From: Sphingomonas lutea
GTDB taxonomy: Bacteria > Pseudomonadota > Alphaproteobacteria > Sphingomonadales > Sphingomonadaceae
Direction of reading: 5' to 3'
NCBI RefSeq assembly: GCF_014396785.1
Contig: NZ_CP060718.1
Location: 2,252,501-2,316,500 of the forward strand
Length of the DNA: 64,000 nt
The notes below the pieces were generated by a model that was not told the origin of the DNA, made no database searches, and saw only the letters and a list, made by a program, of their open reading frames with translations. How positions within the stretch are numbered: position 1 is the stretch's first letter; the number at the start of each line of letters is the position of its first letter. This document shows positions 44,029 through 51,978 of this stretch, piece by piece. The translations under genes were made by a program, and so were the position numbers.

Positions 44029-44211
44029 ATGAAGCTGGAACGTGAACCCGTTGCGGCGTCGGAATTGGATAACATGGATCGCAGGGTCATCCGCGTAGAT
44101 ATTCCGCCCGCGCATGCCGGCATAACCGCCGCACTCCGCAAAGCCTTTGAAGCTGCGGCAGTGGAACCGTGCGACCGTGATTTTGCCGAACTGCTGCGGA
44201 AGCTGAATTAG
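44029..44211 (+). CDS. NepR-like small protein convergent with ecfG
   Basis: 60 residues from ATG 44029 (an internal ATG at 44074 is possible). Residues 32-60, ITAALRKAFEAAAVEPCDRD plus FAELLRKLN, align without gaps to the 29-residue anti-sigma core of the window's own NepR at 46266, with the A-L-R, aromatic-acidic, E, D-F, L and K-L positions kept. NepR proteins bind EcfG and PhyR through two helices in this region. It ends 16 bases before the ecfG stop, on the opposite strand, beside the stress locus, which makes a second NepR plausible. No strong ribosome site is visible, so expression is uncertain; it may be a degenerate copy. Confidence 0.55.
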   Translation: MKLEREPVAASELDNMDRRVIRVDIPPAHAGITAALRKAFEAAAVEPCDRDFAELLRKLN

Positions 44212-44227
44212 TAAACGGCCGGCGCGA

Positions 44228-44926
44228 TCAACCGTGATCGCGGCTGAGATCGTCGACCTCACCCATGATGGTCTGCAGTGCGGACTTGTCAGGATCGGTT
44301 CTATGTTGCCGACGCGATGGCAATTTGCCGCTCGACAATAGCTGCTCGAGCGCAACCCTTCCGCGCGCCACGCGGCTCTTGATCGTGCCAACCGCGCAGC
44401 CGCAGATTTCCGCCGCTTCCTCATAAGCAAAGCCGCCCGCGCCGACGAGGATCAGCGCCTCGCGTTGCGGCTGTGGCAAGTGCATCAGCGCGCGTTGCAT
44501 GTCGCCAAGCTCGATATGCCGGTCCTGGCTGGCCGGGGCGGCGAGGATCTTCGACGCCGTGATATCGTCCCATTCGCCCTTGAAGCGCGCACGTCGCATC
44601 TGGCTGAGGAACAGGTTGCGCAAGATGATGAAGGTCCAGGCGCGCATGTTAGTCCCGGCCTGGAAGCGCTTGCGCGCGGCCCACGCCTTCAGCAAGGTTT
44701 CCTGGACAAGGTCGTCGGCAAGGTCGCGGCTGCCCGAAAGAGAGCGGCCGAAGGCGCGCAGGTGCGGAATGACGGCCGACAGCTGATCCTTGAATTCCGG
44801 ATCGGACAGGGAGACGTGTTCGGACGGCGCGTCCGCGCTGCGTTCCTGATCACGATCGTCGGTCAAAATGAGAACCCCACCCTTTACTGAGCGCCGGCTT
44901 TGGCCGGACGCCGTTTGATCCAACAT
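44228..44926 (-). CDS. ecfG: General stress sigma factor EcfG
   Basis: About 232 residues as read. Sigma-70 region 2 (LADDLVQETLLKAWAARKRF, TNMRAWTFIILRNLF) and region 4 (LPQPQREALILVGAGGFAYEEAAEICGCAVGTIKSRVARGR) are intact, and its position with phyR and nepR identifies it as EcfG, the alphaproteobacterial general stress sigma factor. It is kept inactive by NepR until phosphorylated PhyR captures NepR. The exact start is uncertain: the ATG at 44926 gives a 25-residue leader, while TTG codons further in (near 44868) give a more typical N terminus. Confidence 0.92.
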   Translation of the reverse strand: MLDQTASGQSRRSVKGGVLILTDDRDQERSADAPSEHVSLSDPEFKDQLSAVIPHLRAFGRSLSGSRDLADDLVQETLLKAWAARKRFQAGTNMRAWTFIILRNLFLSQMRRARFKGEWDDITASKILAAPASQDRHIELGDMQRALMHLPQPQREALILVGAGGFAYEEAAEICGCAVGTIKSRVARGRVALEQLLSSGKLPSRRQHRTDPDKSALQTIMGEVDDLSRDHG

Positions 44927-44957
44927 GAACAGCGAATGTGACGGACGCGAGGCGGCT

Positions 44958-45110
44958 TTAGGAAGCGCCGAAAATGACGATGATCACGAACGCAATCACC
45001 ACCAATAACGTCCCCCACACGAGCACGTTGCGAGCAACGCCGGGCGTAGACCCCGCACGCGCTTCGGTCGTGGTTTCGTGGATCTGGGGGTCGGAGTGCG
45101 GATCAGCCAT
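44958..45110 (-). CDS. Small single-pass membrane protein in the stress locus
   Basis: About 50 residues from ATG 45110: a polar N terminus (ADPHSDPQIHETTTEARAG) and one membrane helix (NVLVWGTLLVVIAFVIIVIF). A TTG at 45146 would add 12 residues. It lies between phyR and ecfG on their strand, 31 bases before ecfG, so it is probably co-transcribed. It is not NepR: it lacks the conserved amphipathic helices and has a membrane anchor. Function unknown; an anchor or sensor for stress components is only a guess. Confidence 0.65.
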   Translation of the reverse strand: MADPHSDPQIHETTTEARAGSTPGVARNVLVWGTLLVVIAFVIIVIFGAS

Positions 45111-45170
45111 CAAATTCTCGTCGTCAATTCGCTGTTTCAAGGCCAACGCGCCTCACCCGGCGCTGTTCCG

Positions 45171-45968
45171 TCACGATGCCGGAACGGTCGCCGCGTCAAA
45201 GAACAGGGCTTGGGCAATCGCCGCTTTGACCGTGGACCGCTGAAAAGGCTTGGTGATCAGGAAGGTCGGCTCGGGCCGCGTGCCGGTCAGCAAGCGCTCG
45301 GGGAAGGCAGTGATGAAGATCACGGGGACCGAAAATTCGGCCAGAATGTCCTTCACGGCGTCGATTCCGCTGGAGTCGTCGGCGAGCTGGATGTCGGCAA
45401 GCACGAGCCCCGGGGGGTGCTCGCGCGCCTGGGCCACGGCTTCGTCACGCGTCACCGCGACGCCGGTGACGTTATGACCAAGGTCACGGACGATCGTTTC
45501 GATGTCCATCGCGATGATCGGCTCATCCTCGATGATGAGGACGTCCGCAAGCGTCTGGCGCTCGATCTCCTCAAGCGCTTCGGCCACCAGTGAATCGACG
45601 TCATTGGGGCTTGCACCGATGAGGAAGCCGGCGTCTTCGGAAGAGAAACCTTCGAGCGACGTCAGGAGCAGGGCCTGGCGCGACAGCGGCGTGATCCGCG
45701 AGAGGCGCGCCTGCGCGATTCCTTCGGCACCGTTCAGCGACGAAGGCTCCTCGCCCTCCTCGATGTTGGCGGTCGACCAGATCGCATGGAACGTCTTGTA
45801 GAGCCCAAGGCGCGGGTCAATCTCGCGCGGGAACTCGTCAGGCTCGGCAACGATCGCCTCCAAGGTGGCGCGCACGAAGGCGTCGCCATGCGCCTGGCTG
45901 CCGGTAAGGGCCCGGGCGTAACGGCGGAGGAATGGCAAGTGCGGAGCGAGTTCCTGGCCAAGCGACAT
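45171..45968 (-). CDS. phyR: Anti-anti-sigma response regulator PhyR
   Basis: 265 residues. The N-terminal sigma-factor mimic domain (LPFLRRYARALTGSQAHGDAFV... and SRQALLLTSLEGFSSEDAGFLIGAS) resembles EcfG regions 2 and 4; the C-terminal receiver domain has phosphoacceptor Asp192 in LVLADIQLAD, the conserved FITAFPE and the Lys of ITKPF. Once phosphorylated, PhyR exposes the sigma-like domain and captures NepR, freeing EcfG. ATG 45968 is preceded by AGGAGAG. It is divergent from nepR with a 297-base gap holding a candidate EcfG-type promoter, consistent with the usual autoregulation of this circuit. Confidence 0.97.
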   Translation of the reverse strand: MSLGQELAPHLPFLRRYARALTGSQAHGDAFVRATLEAIVAEPDEFPREIDPRLGLYKTFHAIWSTANIEEGEEPSSLNGAEGIAQARLSRITPLSRQALLLTSLEGFSSEDAGFLIGASPNDVDSLVAEALEEIERQTLADVLIIEDEPIIAMDIETIVRDLGHNVTGVAVTRDEAVAQAREHPPGLVLADIQLADDSSGIDAVKDILAEFSVPVIFITAFPERLLTGTRPEPTFLITKPFQRSTVKAAIAQALFFDAATVPAS

Positions 45969-46093
45969 CGGTACAAACTCTCCTGGATAAATCGAATTGC
46001 AAGCGTCTTTGGCGGCGGCTCGATGTTGTTGCAACCCTGGAAGGACCGTTGCGTGCCGCGGATGCACGCCCCCCAAAGATATGATCGAGCACT

Positions 46094-46118
46094 GGAACAA
46101 AGCATTGGCCATTTGGTT
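46094..46118 (+). promoter_or_regulatory. Candidate EcfG-dependent promoter of nepR
   Basis: GGAAC (46094-46098), sixteen bases, then GGTT (46115-46118), a fair match to the GGAAC-N16/17-CGTT class of alphaproteobacterial stress promoters. It points towards nepR, about 150 bases upstream of its start. It is the only GGAAC with a plausible -10 partner that I find in the phyR-nepR gap. Confidence 0.5.
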
Positions 46119-46265
46119 TCCCCAGCACATCGGGTACCCGCGCGTTCCTGTCCGCCGCCATGGGCCGTCGCCGAGTGTTGCCGTGCGATACGTTCGCGAT
46201 GAACCGTTGCGCGGCGAATTGAGTGAAGTATGAGGCGCGCATTGCCCGCGCGAGGGGGATTGAGT

Positions 46266-46460
46266 TTGAGTGCCAGGAAGCGAAGCACGACGGACGGAGC
46301 CGATAATAAGAACGCTTCGAGAAAACCGTCCGCTGCCGACGGAAAAAGCCGAAAGCAACGCTCGGGCGACCTGGGGCGCGCGCTCCGGACGATCTATGAC
46401 GACACGTTGCGCGAAGCCGTTCCAGACGATTTCCTCTCGCTCATCGGAAAACTGGACTAG
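46266..46460 (+). CDS. nepR: Anti-sigma factor NepR
   Basis: 64 residues. A basic, disordered N-terminal half is followed by the NepR core GDLGRALRTIYDDTLREAVP then DDFLSLIGKLD, the two-helix element that binds EcfG and, alternatively, phosphorylated PhyR. A TTG start at 46266 is preferred because a GAGGGGGA site lies about 6 bases upstream and gives the normal family length; ATG 46230 would give 76 residues with no good site. It is 21 bases before the sensor gene, on the same strand and divergent from phyR. Confidence 0.93.
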   Translation: MSARKRSTTDGADNKNASRKPSAADGKSRKQRSGDLGRALRTIYDDTLREAVPDDFLSLIGKLD

Positions 46461-46481
46461 CGGCTCGTTCGGACGCTTCGA

Positions 46482-48014
46482 ATGACCGCGGGCGAACGCT
46501 TCCAGCGGCTTCCGACAGGTGCCAAACTTTTCCTGATCCTGACCGCCGCGATCCTCCCCATCGGGATCGCGTTGGTGTTTTTCGGCCGCAATGAAATCCG
46601 GGAAGCCAATGCTGCGCTTCAAGGTCGCAGCGACGACCAGGCCCAGGCAGCCGCGGAGGCCATCGAAGGACTGGTCGCACGCAATGCCCTTGCGCTGAGA
46701 ATCGCGGCGAATGGCGCACTTGCCGATGGTTCCGTCCAGGCTTGCGAGCGCGCCCGCCGCTCCCTGTCCATCGCGCCCGGCGTGGCGCAGGATTTTGAGC
46801 TTGAGGCGCCCGATGGAACCCCTCTCTGCGCGACCGCGAAGATCGGCAACACGGGCTCCTTACCTTTGACTGCGCCGGGCGACATCCACGTCCAGATCGC
46901 CCCGAGCGACGATTCGCTCGCGATTCGCGCCGGCGTCATCGGCGGGATGGCCACCTCGCTGATCCCCCTGGAAGTAATCCAGAACGCGGCGAAAAATTCC
47001 GGCCAGAAGATCGAGGCGCTGGTGTTGCGCGACCGCACGCGCGAAATCCGGGTCATCGGTCCGCCCGACGTGCGCAATCTCCGGCTTCAGCTCACCGAAA
47101 GAAAGATCGGCAATGGCGGCGTCGTCGCGCGGATCGGGACCCCGGTGCAGCGAATCACGATCATCGATCGCTTGCTGTTGCTGCTGCCGCTGCTGATGTG
47201 GGTGACCGCTGCGGTGATCACCTGGCTCCTCGTCAGCCGGCTCCTGCTCCGACCGCTCAAGCGGCTTCAGCGTGGCGTAGCTGCCTATGAGCCGGGCAGC
47301 GAAACGCTCGATGTCCCGCACAAGCTGGGGCCGTCCCGCGAGATCCAGGAACTGCGTGACGCTTTCGCGCGGACCATGGCGCGAGTCGAGCAATCGGACC
47401 GGGAGATGGCAGCGGCGCTCGAAGGCCAGCGGCGGCTGGTCCGCGAAGTCCACCACCGGGTGAAGAACAATCTTCAGGTCGTCGCATCGCTTCTCAATAT
47501 TCACGGCCGCAGCGCCAATACGACCGAAGCCCGCGCGGCCTATGCCGGGATCAGCCGGCGGGTCGGTGCGCTCTCGATCGTTCACCGCAACCATTTTGCC
47601 GAGATGGAAGAAAGCCGCGGAATCGCAGTGCGCCCGCTGATGTCGGAATTGGCGGCCGAACTGCGAGCCGGCGCGCCCGACGAGGCGCGAGGCTTCGCCA
47701 TCGACCTCGACGTCGACACGGTTTTCACGACACAGGACGTCGCCGTCGCCATCGCCTTCCTGGTCACCGAGATCGTCGAGTTCGCGATGATTCATTGCCC
47801 ACAGGAACCGATCGAGATCACCCTTCGCCGATCGAGCGAGCTGACCGCGCGCATGACGATGAGCAATCGTGTTCTCGACCCCGATAAAGCGGGTGAACCG
47901 GAGAAAGCGCAGTTCGAACGGATCGTCACCGGGCTGGCCAAGCAACTGCGTTCCCCGCTCGACCGGAAGCTGGGACGATATAGCGTCGATTTGCCGGTTT
48001 TCCCGCCGGTTTAG
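46482..48014 (+). CDS. phyP: PhyP/PhyK-type HisKA_2 sensor with degenerate ATPase domain
   Basis: 510 residues. Two membrane helices (LFLILTAAILPIGIALVFF near 16-35 and LLLLLPLLMWVTAAVITWLLV near 230) bracket a periplasmic sensor; a HAMP-like linker and a HisKA_2 dimerisation domain follow, with phosphoacceptor His325 in HHRVKNNLQVVASLL. The ATPase part looks degenerate: where kinases have E-L-x-x-N-A it reads TEIVEFAMIH, without the N-box asparagine, and no D-x-G-x-G motif follows. In Sphingomonas a protein at this locus, PhyP, restrains PhyR, probably as a phosphatase. The same role is likely here, though an accessory kinase role cannot be excluded. Confidence 0.85.
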   Translation: MTAGERFQRLPTGAKLFLILTAAILPIGIALVFFGRNEIREANAALQGRSDDQAQAAAEAIEGLVARNALALRIAANGALADGSVQACERARRSLSIAPGVAQDFELEAPDGTPLCATAKIGNTGSLPLTAPGDIHVQIAPSDDSLAIRAGVIGGMATSLIPLEVIQNAAKNSGQKIEALVLRDRTREIRVIGPPDVRNLRLQLTERKIGNGGVVARIGTPVQRITIIDRLLLLLPLLMWVTAAVITWLLVSRLLLRPLKRLQRGVAAYEPGSETLDVPHKLGPSREIQELRDAFARTMARVEQSDREMAAALEGQRRLVREVHHRVKNNLQVVASLLNIHGRSANTTEARAAYAGISRRVGALSIVHRNHFAEMEESRGIAVRPLMSELAAELRAGAPDEARGFAIDLDVDTVFTTQDVAVAIAFLVTEIVEFAMIHCPQEPIEITLRRSSELTARMTMSNRVLDPDKAGEPEKAQFERIVTGLAKQLRSPLDRKLGRYSVDLPVFPPV

Positions 48015-48088
48015 ACGCTTCGCAAAATCGTTACGGGGACGGCCAAAAAAAGTTGGCGGGCACCGGAACCCATTTCAAAGACACCGCG

Positions 48089-48985
48089 TTATGCAGTTCG
48101 GATAGTGACCTTTTGCCCCCCCGCTCTCGCTATCCGATTAAATGGGCCCGGAACCGCCAACCCTCCCCCCCCCGGTGGCGCTTCCGGGCCCTCTTTTGTC
48201 TGGGGGCCCCCATCATCGCTGACACTGCCCGCATCCGGTGACGCCAAGCGTGCCGCGCGCCAATGCGTCAAACGGATGGCGAGGATAGCCAATTCGTAGA
48301 GCGCATAGAGCGGGACGAGCAGCATCAGCTGCGACACCACATCGGGCGGCGTAAGCACGGCCGACACCACTGCCGCGCCGACGATCGCGTAGCGGCGGGA
48401 ACGGGTGAGTTGGTCGAGGCGAACGATCCCCGCGCGTTCCAGGATCATCAACAGGATCGGCAGGAGGAAGGCGACACCGAATCCGAACAGGAAACGCGTC
48501 GCGAAGCTCAGATAATTGCCGACGCCGGGCAGCGCTTCCTGCTCCACGCCGCCGACCGTGCCTTCGAACGAGAGCAGGAAGTGCAGCGCCCACGGCATGG
48601 CGACGAAATAGGCAAAGGCCGCCCCTGCGCCGAAGAATACCGGCGTCAGCAGCAGGAAGGGCAACAGGGCCCTTTTTTCCTTCACGTAAAGGCCGGGCGC
48701 GACGAACTTCCATATCTGCGTTGCGAAGACGGGGAAGCACAGCATCAACGCCGCGAACAAGGCGACCTTCACCTCGACGAAGAAAGCCTCGAACACGTCG
48801 GTGAAGATGAGCTTGCCCTGCCCCGCCTGAAGCAGTGGCTGCACCAGCACGGCGAAGATCGGCTTGGCGAAATAGAGGCAGACGCCGAACGCCAGGATCA
48901 GTGTTCCAAGCGACCATAACAGCCGCCGCCTGAGCTCGATCAGATGCTCGAGCAGCGGCGCCTTGGTGTCGTCGATATCCTTCAT
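48089..48985 (-). CDS. tatC: Sec-independent protein translocase TatC
   Basis: 298 residues as read, with six membrane helices. The N terminus PLLEHLIELRRRLLWSL, the periplasmic loop with FVAPGLYVKEKRALLPF, and the FGFGVAFLLPILLMIL segment are classic TatC; it is the receptor for twin-arginine signal peptides. The last 40 residues are doubtful: they run through a nine-C tract (on the + strand, around 48165-48173) and a seven-C tract, and a one-base length change would end the protein earlier. tatB overlaps it by four bases. Last gene of the argS-to-tatC operon. Confidence 0.95.
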   Translation of the reverse strand: MKDIDDTKAPLLEHLIELRRRLLWSLGTLILAFGVCLYFAKPIFAVLVQPLLQAGQGKLIFTDVFEAFFVEVKVALFAALMLCFPVFATQIWKFVAPGLYVKEKRALLPFLLLTPVFFGAGAAFAYFVAMPWALHFLLSFEGTVGGVEQEALPGVGNYLSFATRFLFGFGVAFLLPILLMILERAGIVRLDQLTRSRRYAIVGAAVVSAVLTPPDVVSQLMLLVPLYALYELAILAIRLTHWRAARLASPDAGSVSDDGGPQTKEGPEAPPGGGGLAVPGPFNRIARAGGQKVTIRTA

Positions 48986-49320
48986 GGCAGCGGCCGCTCG
49001 GCCGGCGGGCGCGGATCATCGTCCGCGGCTGGCGGCTCTTCCGGCGGTGGGGGCGGCGGAGCGGGATCGGGATAATGGGCGTCAGGCGGATGAAGCCGCA
49101 TGATCCGCTCATTTTCTTCGCGCCACTTGCGCTCCATCTCCTCCAGCTCCGCCTCGCGCATCATGTTTTCAATGCCCGACGTGAAGTGGCGCGCCATCCC
49201 GCGCACCCGCCCGACCCAATAGCCGACGGCTCGCATCGCCTTCGGCAGGTCCTTGGGGCCAATGAAGATCAGCGCCGCAACGGCGATCAGCAAAAGCTCG
49301 GTGGTGTCGACGCCGAACAT
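48982..49320 (-). CDS. tatB: Twin-arginine translocase subunit TatB
   Basis: 112 residues. It starts MFGVDTTELLLIAVAALIFIGPKDLP, the membrane helix, hinge and G-P motif of TatB, then the amphipathic helix (MRAVGYWVGRVRGMARHFTSG) and a charged helix ending in a long proline-rich tail. The glutamate in the membrane helix and the length distinguish it from TatA. It forms the substrate-recognition complex with TatC, whose gene it overlaps as ATGA at 48982-48985. tatA precedes it by 18 bases. Confidence 0.95.
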   Translation of the reverse strand: MFGVDTTELLLIAVAALIFIGPKDLPKAMRAVGYWVGRVRGMARHFTSGIENMMREAELEEMERKWREENERIMRLHPPDAHYPDPAPPPPPPEEPPAADDDPRPPAERPLP

Positions 49321-49338
49321 CGGCGTTCCTCGCCGACG

Positions 49339-49614
49339 CTACGGGCGCGGCGTGGTGTCGTCGGCCGGCGGCGGGGGCGGCGGAGTGACCGGCTCCTGCG
49401 CGCGCGGCGGCTGCGGCGTGACGTCGATCGGCCGGTTCTCGATCGAGCGCGGCGGCTCCTGGCGCTTGGCCGCTTCCTCGTCGCCCATGCCTTCCTTGAA
49501 GCTTTTCAGCCCCTTGCCAAGGTCACCCATCAGGTCGGAAATGCGTCCGCGCCCGAACAGCAGCATGACGAGAATGATGACAACAAGCCAATGCCAGAGG
49601 CTGAAACCGCCCAT
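49339..49614 (-). CDS. tatA: Twin-arginine translocase subunit TatA
   Basis: 91 residues. [26 protein letters not shown] is the short TatA membrane helix and hinge (F-G-R/K-G), followed by the amphipathic helix [17 protein letters not shown] and a proline-rich tail. TatA multimers open the export path for folded proteins. It follows scpB by 23 bases and precedes tatB by 18, within the long argS-to-tatC operon. Its signature and order tatA-tatB-tatC leave little doubt. Confidence 0.95.
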   Translation of the reverse strand: MGGFSLWHWLVVIILVMLLFGRGRISDLMGDLGKGLKSFKEGMGDEEAAKRQEPPRSIENRPIDVTPQPPRAQEPVTPPPPPPADDTTPRP

Positions 49615-49637
49615 GTGAAGCTCCTTTGCAGGCGTAT

Positions 49638-50207
49638 CTAGTCGGCTTCCTCTTCGCTTTCCAGTTGCAGTTGGAAAGCGGAGTCGTCGAGCGGGTCGAG
49701 CAGTCCGGCGGCCTTGAGGTCGTCGATGCCCGGCAAGTCGCGCCGCGAGCCGAGGCCGAAGTGCGACAGGAACTCTTGCGTGGTCGCGTAGAGCAAGGGC
49801 CGCCCCGGGCCTTCGCGGCGGCCGGCAGGGCGGACCCAGCCGGCATCCATCAGCACGTCGAGCGTGCCCTTGGAAATTTGCACGCCGCGGATCGCCTCGA
49901 TCTCGGCGCGGCTGACGGGCTCATGATAGGCGATGATCGCCAGCGTCTCGGTCGCCGCGCGCGACAGGCGGCGGACCTCCTCACGCGTGCGGCGAAGCAG
50001 ATGCGCAAGGTCGGGCGCGGTCTGGAAATGCCAGCGGCCGCCGCGTTCGACGAGCTCGATCCCGCGGCCTTCATAATGCGCCGACAGCTCGCCCAGCGCG
50101 ATCTCGACGTCGCCCTCCCCGACGTGCAGCTTCAGCTCCTCGATCGTCAGCGGTTCCGCGGAGGCGAACAAGGTGGCTTCGAGCGCGCGCGCCAGCTCGT
50201 CCATCAC
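49638..50207 (-). CDS. scpB: Segregation and condensation protein B
   Basis: 189 residues, the normal ScpB length: two winged-helix domains ([23 protein letters not shown] at the start; [28 protein letters not shown] in the middle, the family's best conserved block) and an acidic tail. ScpB dimers bind ScpA and, with SMC, condense the chromosome. It overlaps scpA by four bases (50204-50207). Scp genes next to tatABC and nagZ are a common alphaproteobacterial arrangement. Confidence 0.95.
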   Translation of the reverse strand: MMDELARALEATLFASAEPLTIEELKLHVGEGDVEIALGELSAHYEGRGIELVERGGRWHFQTAPDLAHLLRRTREEVRRLSRAATETLAIIAYHEPVSRAEIEAIRGVQISKGTLDVLMDAGWVRPAGRREGPGRPLLYATTQEFLSHFGLGSRRDLPGIDDLKAAGLLDPLDDSAFQLQLESEEEAD

Positions 50208-50965
50208 GCAGCCTTCAATTTGATCGGCGCGAACGGTTCGTCCTGCACGAATTCGAGCCTGCCGCGACGGGCGAGTTCGAGCATTGCCAGGAAACTCGAC
50301 GCCAGCGCCGAGCGGCGAAACTGCGGGTCCTGCGTGTGGGGCAGGAAGCTTTCGAGAAACGTCCAGTCGAGCGCCGCGCCTACCAAGCGGCCGACGCGGT
50401 CGAGGGCTTCCTCAAGCGTCATCACCGACCGCGCATGGACGACATGCATCGCCGGCGCGGTCCGGGCACGGACGGCACCATAAGCCGCGAACAGATCGAA
50501 ATCGCGCACCTGCCAGGCGGCCTTGCGCACCAGCCGCAGCCCTTCGGGCGCGCCGCGCAGGAAGACGTCACGACCGGTGCGATCGCGGCCGAGCAGGCGC
50601 GCGCCGGCTTCGCGCATCGCATCGAGCCGCTGCAGCCGCATCTGCAGCCGGAAGGCAATCTCCTCGGGGCTCGGATCGGCCTCCGGATCCTTGGGCAGGA
50701 GCAGGCAGGATTTGAGATAGGCCAGCCACGCCGCCATCACGAGATAGTCGGCGGCAATCTCCAGCTTCAACGCGCGCGCTTGCGCGAGATAGGCCAGATA
50801 TTGTTCGACCAAGTCGAGGATCGACAGCTGGGCAAGGTCGACCTTTTGCGCGCGCGCCAGGCTGAGCAGCAGGTCGAGCGGACCTTCCCAGCCGTCGAGG
50901 TTGAGGGTGAGTTCGTCAGATTGCTGGCGAAGCGGAAGGCCGTCGAAGTCCGTGTCGTCAGCCAC
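50204..50965 (-). CDS. scpA: Segregation and condensation protein A (kleisin)
   Basis: 253 residues. The N-terminal SMC-neck-binding region LNLDGWEGPLDLLLSLARAQKVDLAQLSILDLVEQYLAYL and the C-terminal winged helix (FLAMLELARRGRLEFVQDEPFAPIKL) are both recognisable kleisin features. It links the two SMC arms and recruits ScpB. It sits two bases after the nagZ stop and overlaps scpB by four, so it is translated in a coupled series. Confidence 0.95.
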   Translation of the reverse strand: MADDTDFDGLPLRQQSDELTLNLDGWEGPLDLLLSLARAQKVDLAQLSILDLVEQYLAYLAQARALKLEIAADYLVMAAWLAYLKSCLLLPKDPEADPSPEEIAFRLQMRLQRLDAMREAGARLLGRDRTGRDVFLRGAPEGLRLVRKAAWQVRDFDLFAAYGAVRARTAPAMHVVHARSVMTLEEALDRVGRLVGAALDWTFLESFLPHTQDPQFRRSALASSFLAMLELARRGRLEFVQDEPFAPIKLKAA

Positions 50966-50967
50966 CG

Positions 50968-51978
50968 TCAGGCCCGCGCGAGCAAGGCGTCGCGCTTTGC
51001 GACTGCTTCGGCGAAGTCGGGGCCATCGTCGTCGATCAACGTCGCGGCCATGGCCCGCGCGAGCCGCCCTTCCGCTTCCGGGGTCAAGGCACCGATCCGC
51101 GCGGCAATCTCCGCCATTTCGTCAAACTTGCCCGAGCAGTGGAGGACGACGTCGCAACCCGCGGCAAGCGACGCAATGGCGCGTTCGCCGGGCGTGCCCG
51201 ACAGCGCTTCCATCCCGATATCGTCGGTCATCAGGAAACCGTCGAAGCCGATGCGACCGCGGATGATTTCTTGGATCACGAACGGCGACTGGCTCGACGG
51301 CCGCTCGGCATCCCATGCCGTGAAAAGGATGTGCGCGACCATGCCCATCGGCGCCGCGGCAAGACGCTCGAACGGTTCAAGATCGATCGCCAGATCGTCA
51401 ACGCCGGCATCGACCACCGGCAGTTCGTGATGGCTGTCGACGAGCGCACGGCCGTGGCCGGGCATATGCTTGACGACGCCGACCACGCCGGCCGAGGCGA
51501 GGCCGTCGAGCACGGCGCGGCCGAGCGCCGCGACCTGCATCGGCTCGGCCCCCATGGCGCGGTCGCCGACGATGTCGCTCGCGCCCTCCTGCCGGACGTC
51601 AAGCACCGGCAGGCAATCGACGTTGACGCCGACTTCGCGCAGCATCAGCGCCAGCGCGCGCGCGTTCGATCGCGCGGCTTCGATCGCCGACGATGGCGCG
51701 GTCCGGTAGAGCCGGTCGAAGGCCTCGCCCGCAGGGAACGCCATCCATTCGGGTGGCTTCATGCGCGCTACGCGCCCGCCTTCCTGGTCGATCAGCACGG
51801 CAAGGTCGGATCGCCCGTGCAGGCTGCGCAGATCGTCGGTCAACCGCGACAGCTGGGCGCGGTCGACGCAATTGCGCTTGAACAGGATGTAGCCCGCGGG
51901 GTCGGAGTCGCGGAACAGCGCGCGCTCATCATCGGTCAGTTCGGCACCGGCGAGCGAATAGATAGCCGCCTGCATCAT
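50968..51978 (-). CDS. nagZ: Beta-N-acetylglucosaminidase NagZ
   Basis: 336 residues. Glycoside hydrolase family 3 enzyme: LIDQEGGRVARMKPP, the catalytic loop KHMPGHGRALVDSHHELPVVD with its His/Asp dyad, and the nucleophile aspartate in LMTDDIGMEAL are present. It cleaves GlcNAc from anhydro-muropeptides during cell-wall recycling in the cytoplasm, which also sets levels of AmpC-inducing muropeptides. ATG at 51978 overlaps the SPOR gene stop; a second ATG follows at 51975. It is flanked by SPOR proteins, which bind glycan stripped of peptide, so the operon has a cell-wall theme. Confidence 0.95.
   Translation of the reverse strand: MMQAAIYSLAGAELTDDERALFRDSDPAGYILFKRNCVDRAQLSRLTDDLRSLHGRSDLAVLIDQEGGRVARMKPPEWMAFPAGEAFDRLYRTAPSSAIEAARSNARALALMLREVGVNVDCLPVLDVRQEGASDIVGDRAMGAEPMQVAALGRAVLDGLASAGVVGVVKHMPGHGRALVDSHHELPVVDAGVDDLAIDLEPFERLAAAPMGMVAHILFTAWDAERPSSQSPFVIQEIIRGRIGFDGFLMTDDIGMEALSGTPGERAIASLAAGCDVVLHCSGKFDEMAEIAARIGALTPEAEGRLARAMAATLIDDDGPDFAEAVAKRDALLARA

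Noticed and set aside
44958..45146. The small ORF between ecfG and phyR considered as NepR.
   Set aside because: It carries a membrane helix and lacks the NepR core; the true NepR is at 46266-46460.
46230..46265. ATG 46230 as the start of NepR.
   Set aside because: It lacks a ribosome site and would add an atypical leader; the TTG at 46266 with GAGGGGGA upstream fits the family length.
48105..48145. CGGATAG...CTATCCG around a C run near the end of tatC, considered as a tRNA remnant or terminator.
   Set aside because: No anticodon or T-loop pattern, no T tract, and only a seven-base stem; it also lies inside the present tatC frame.
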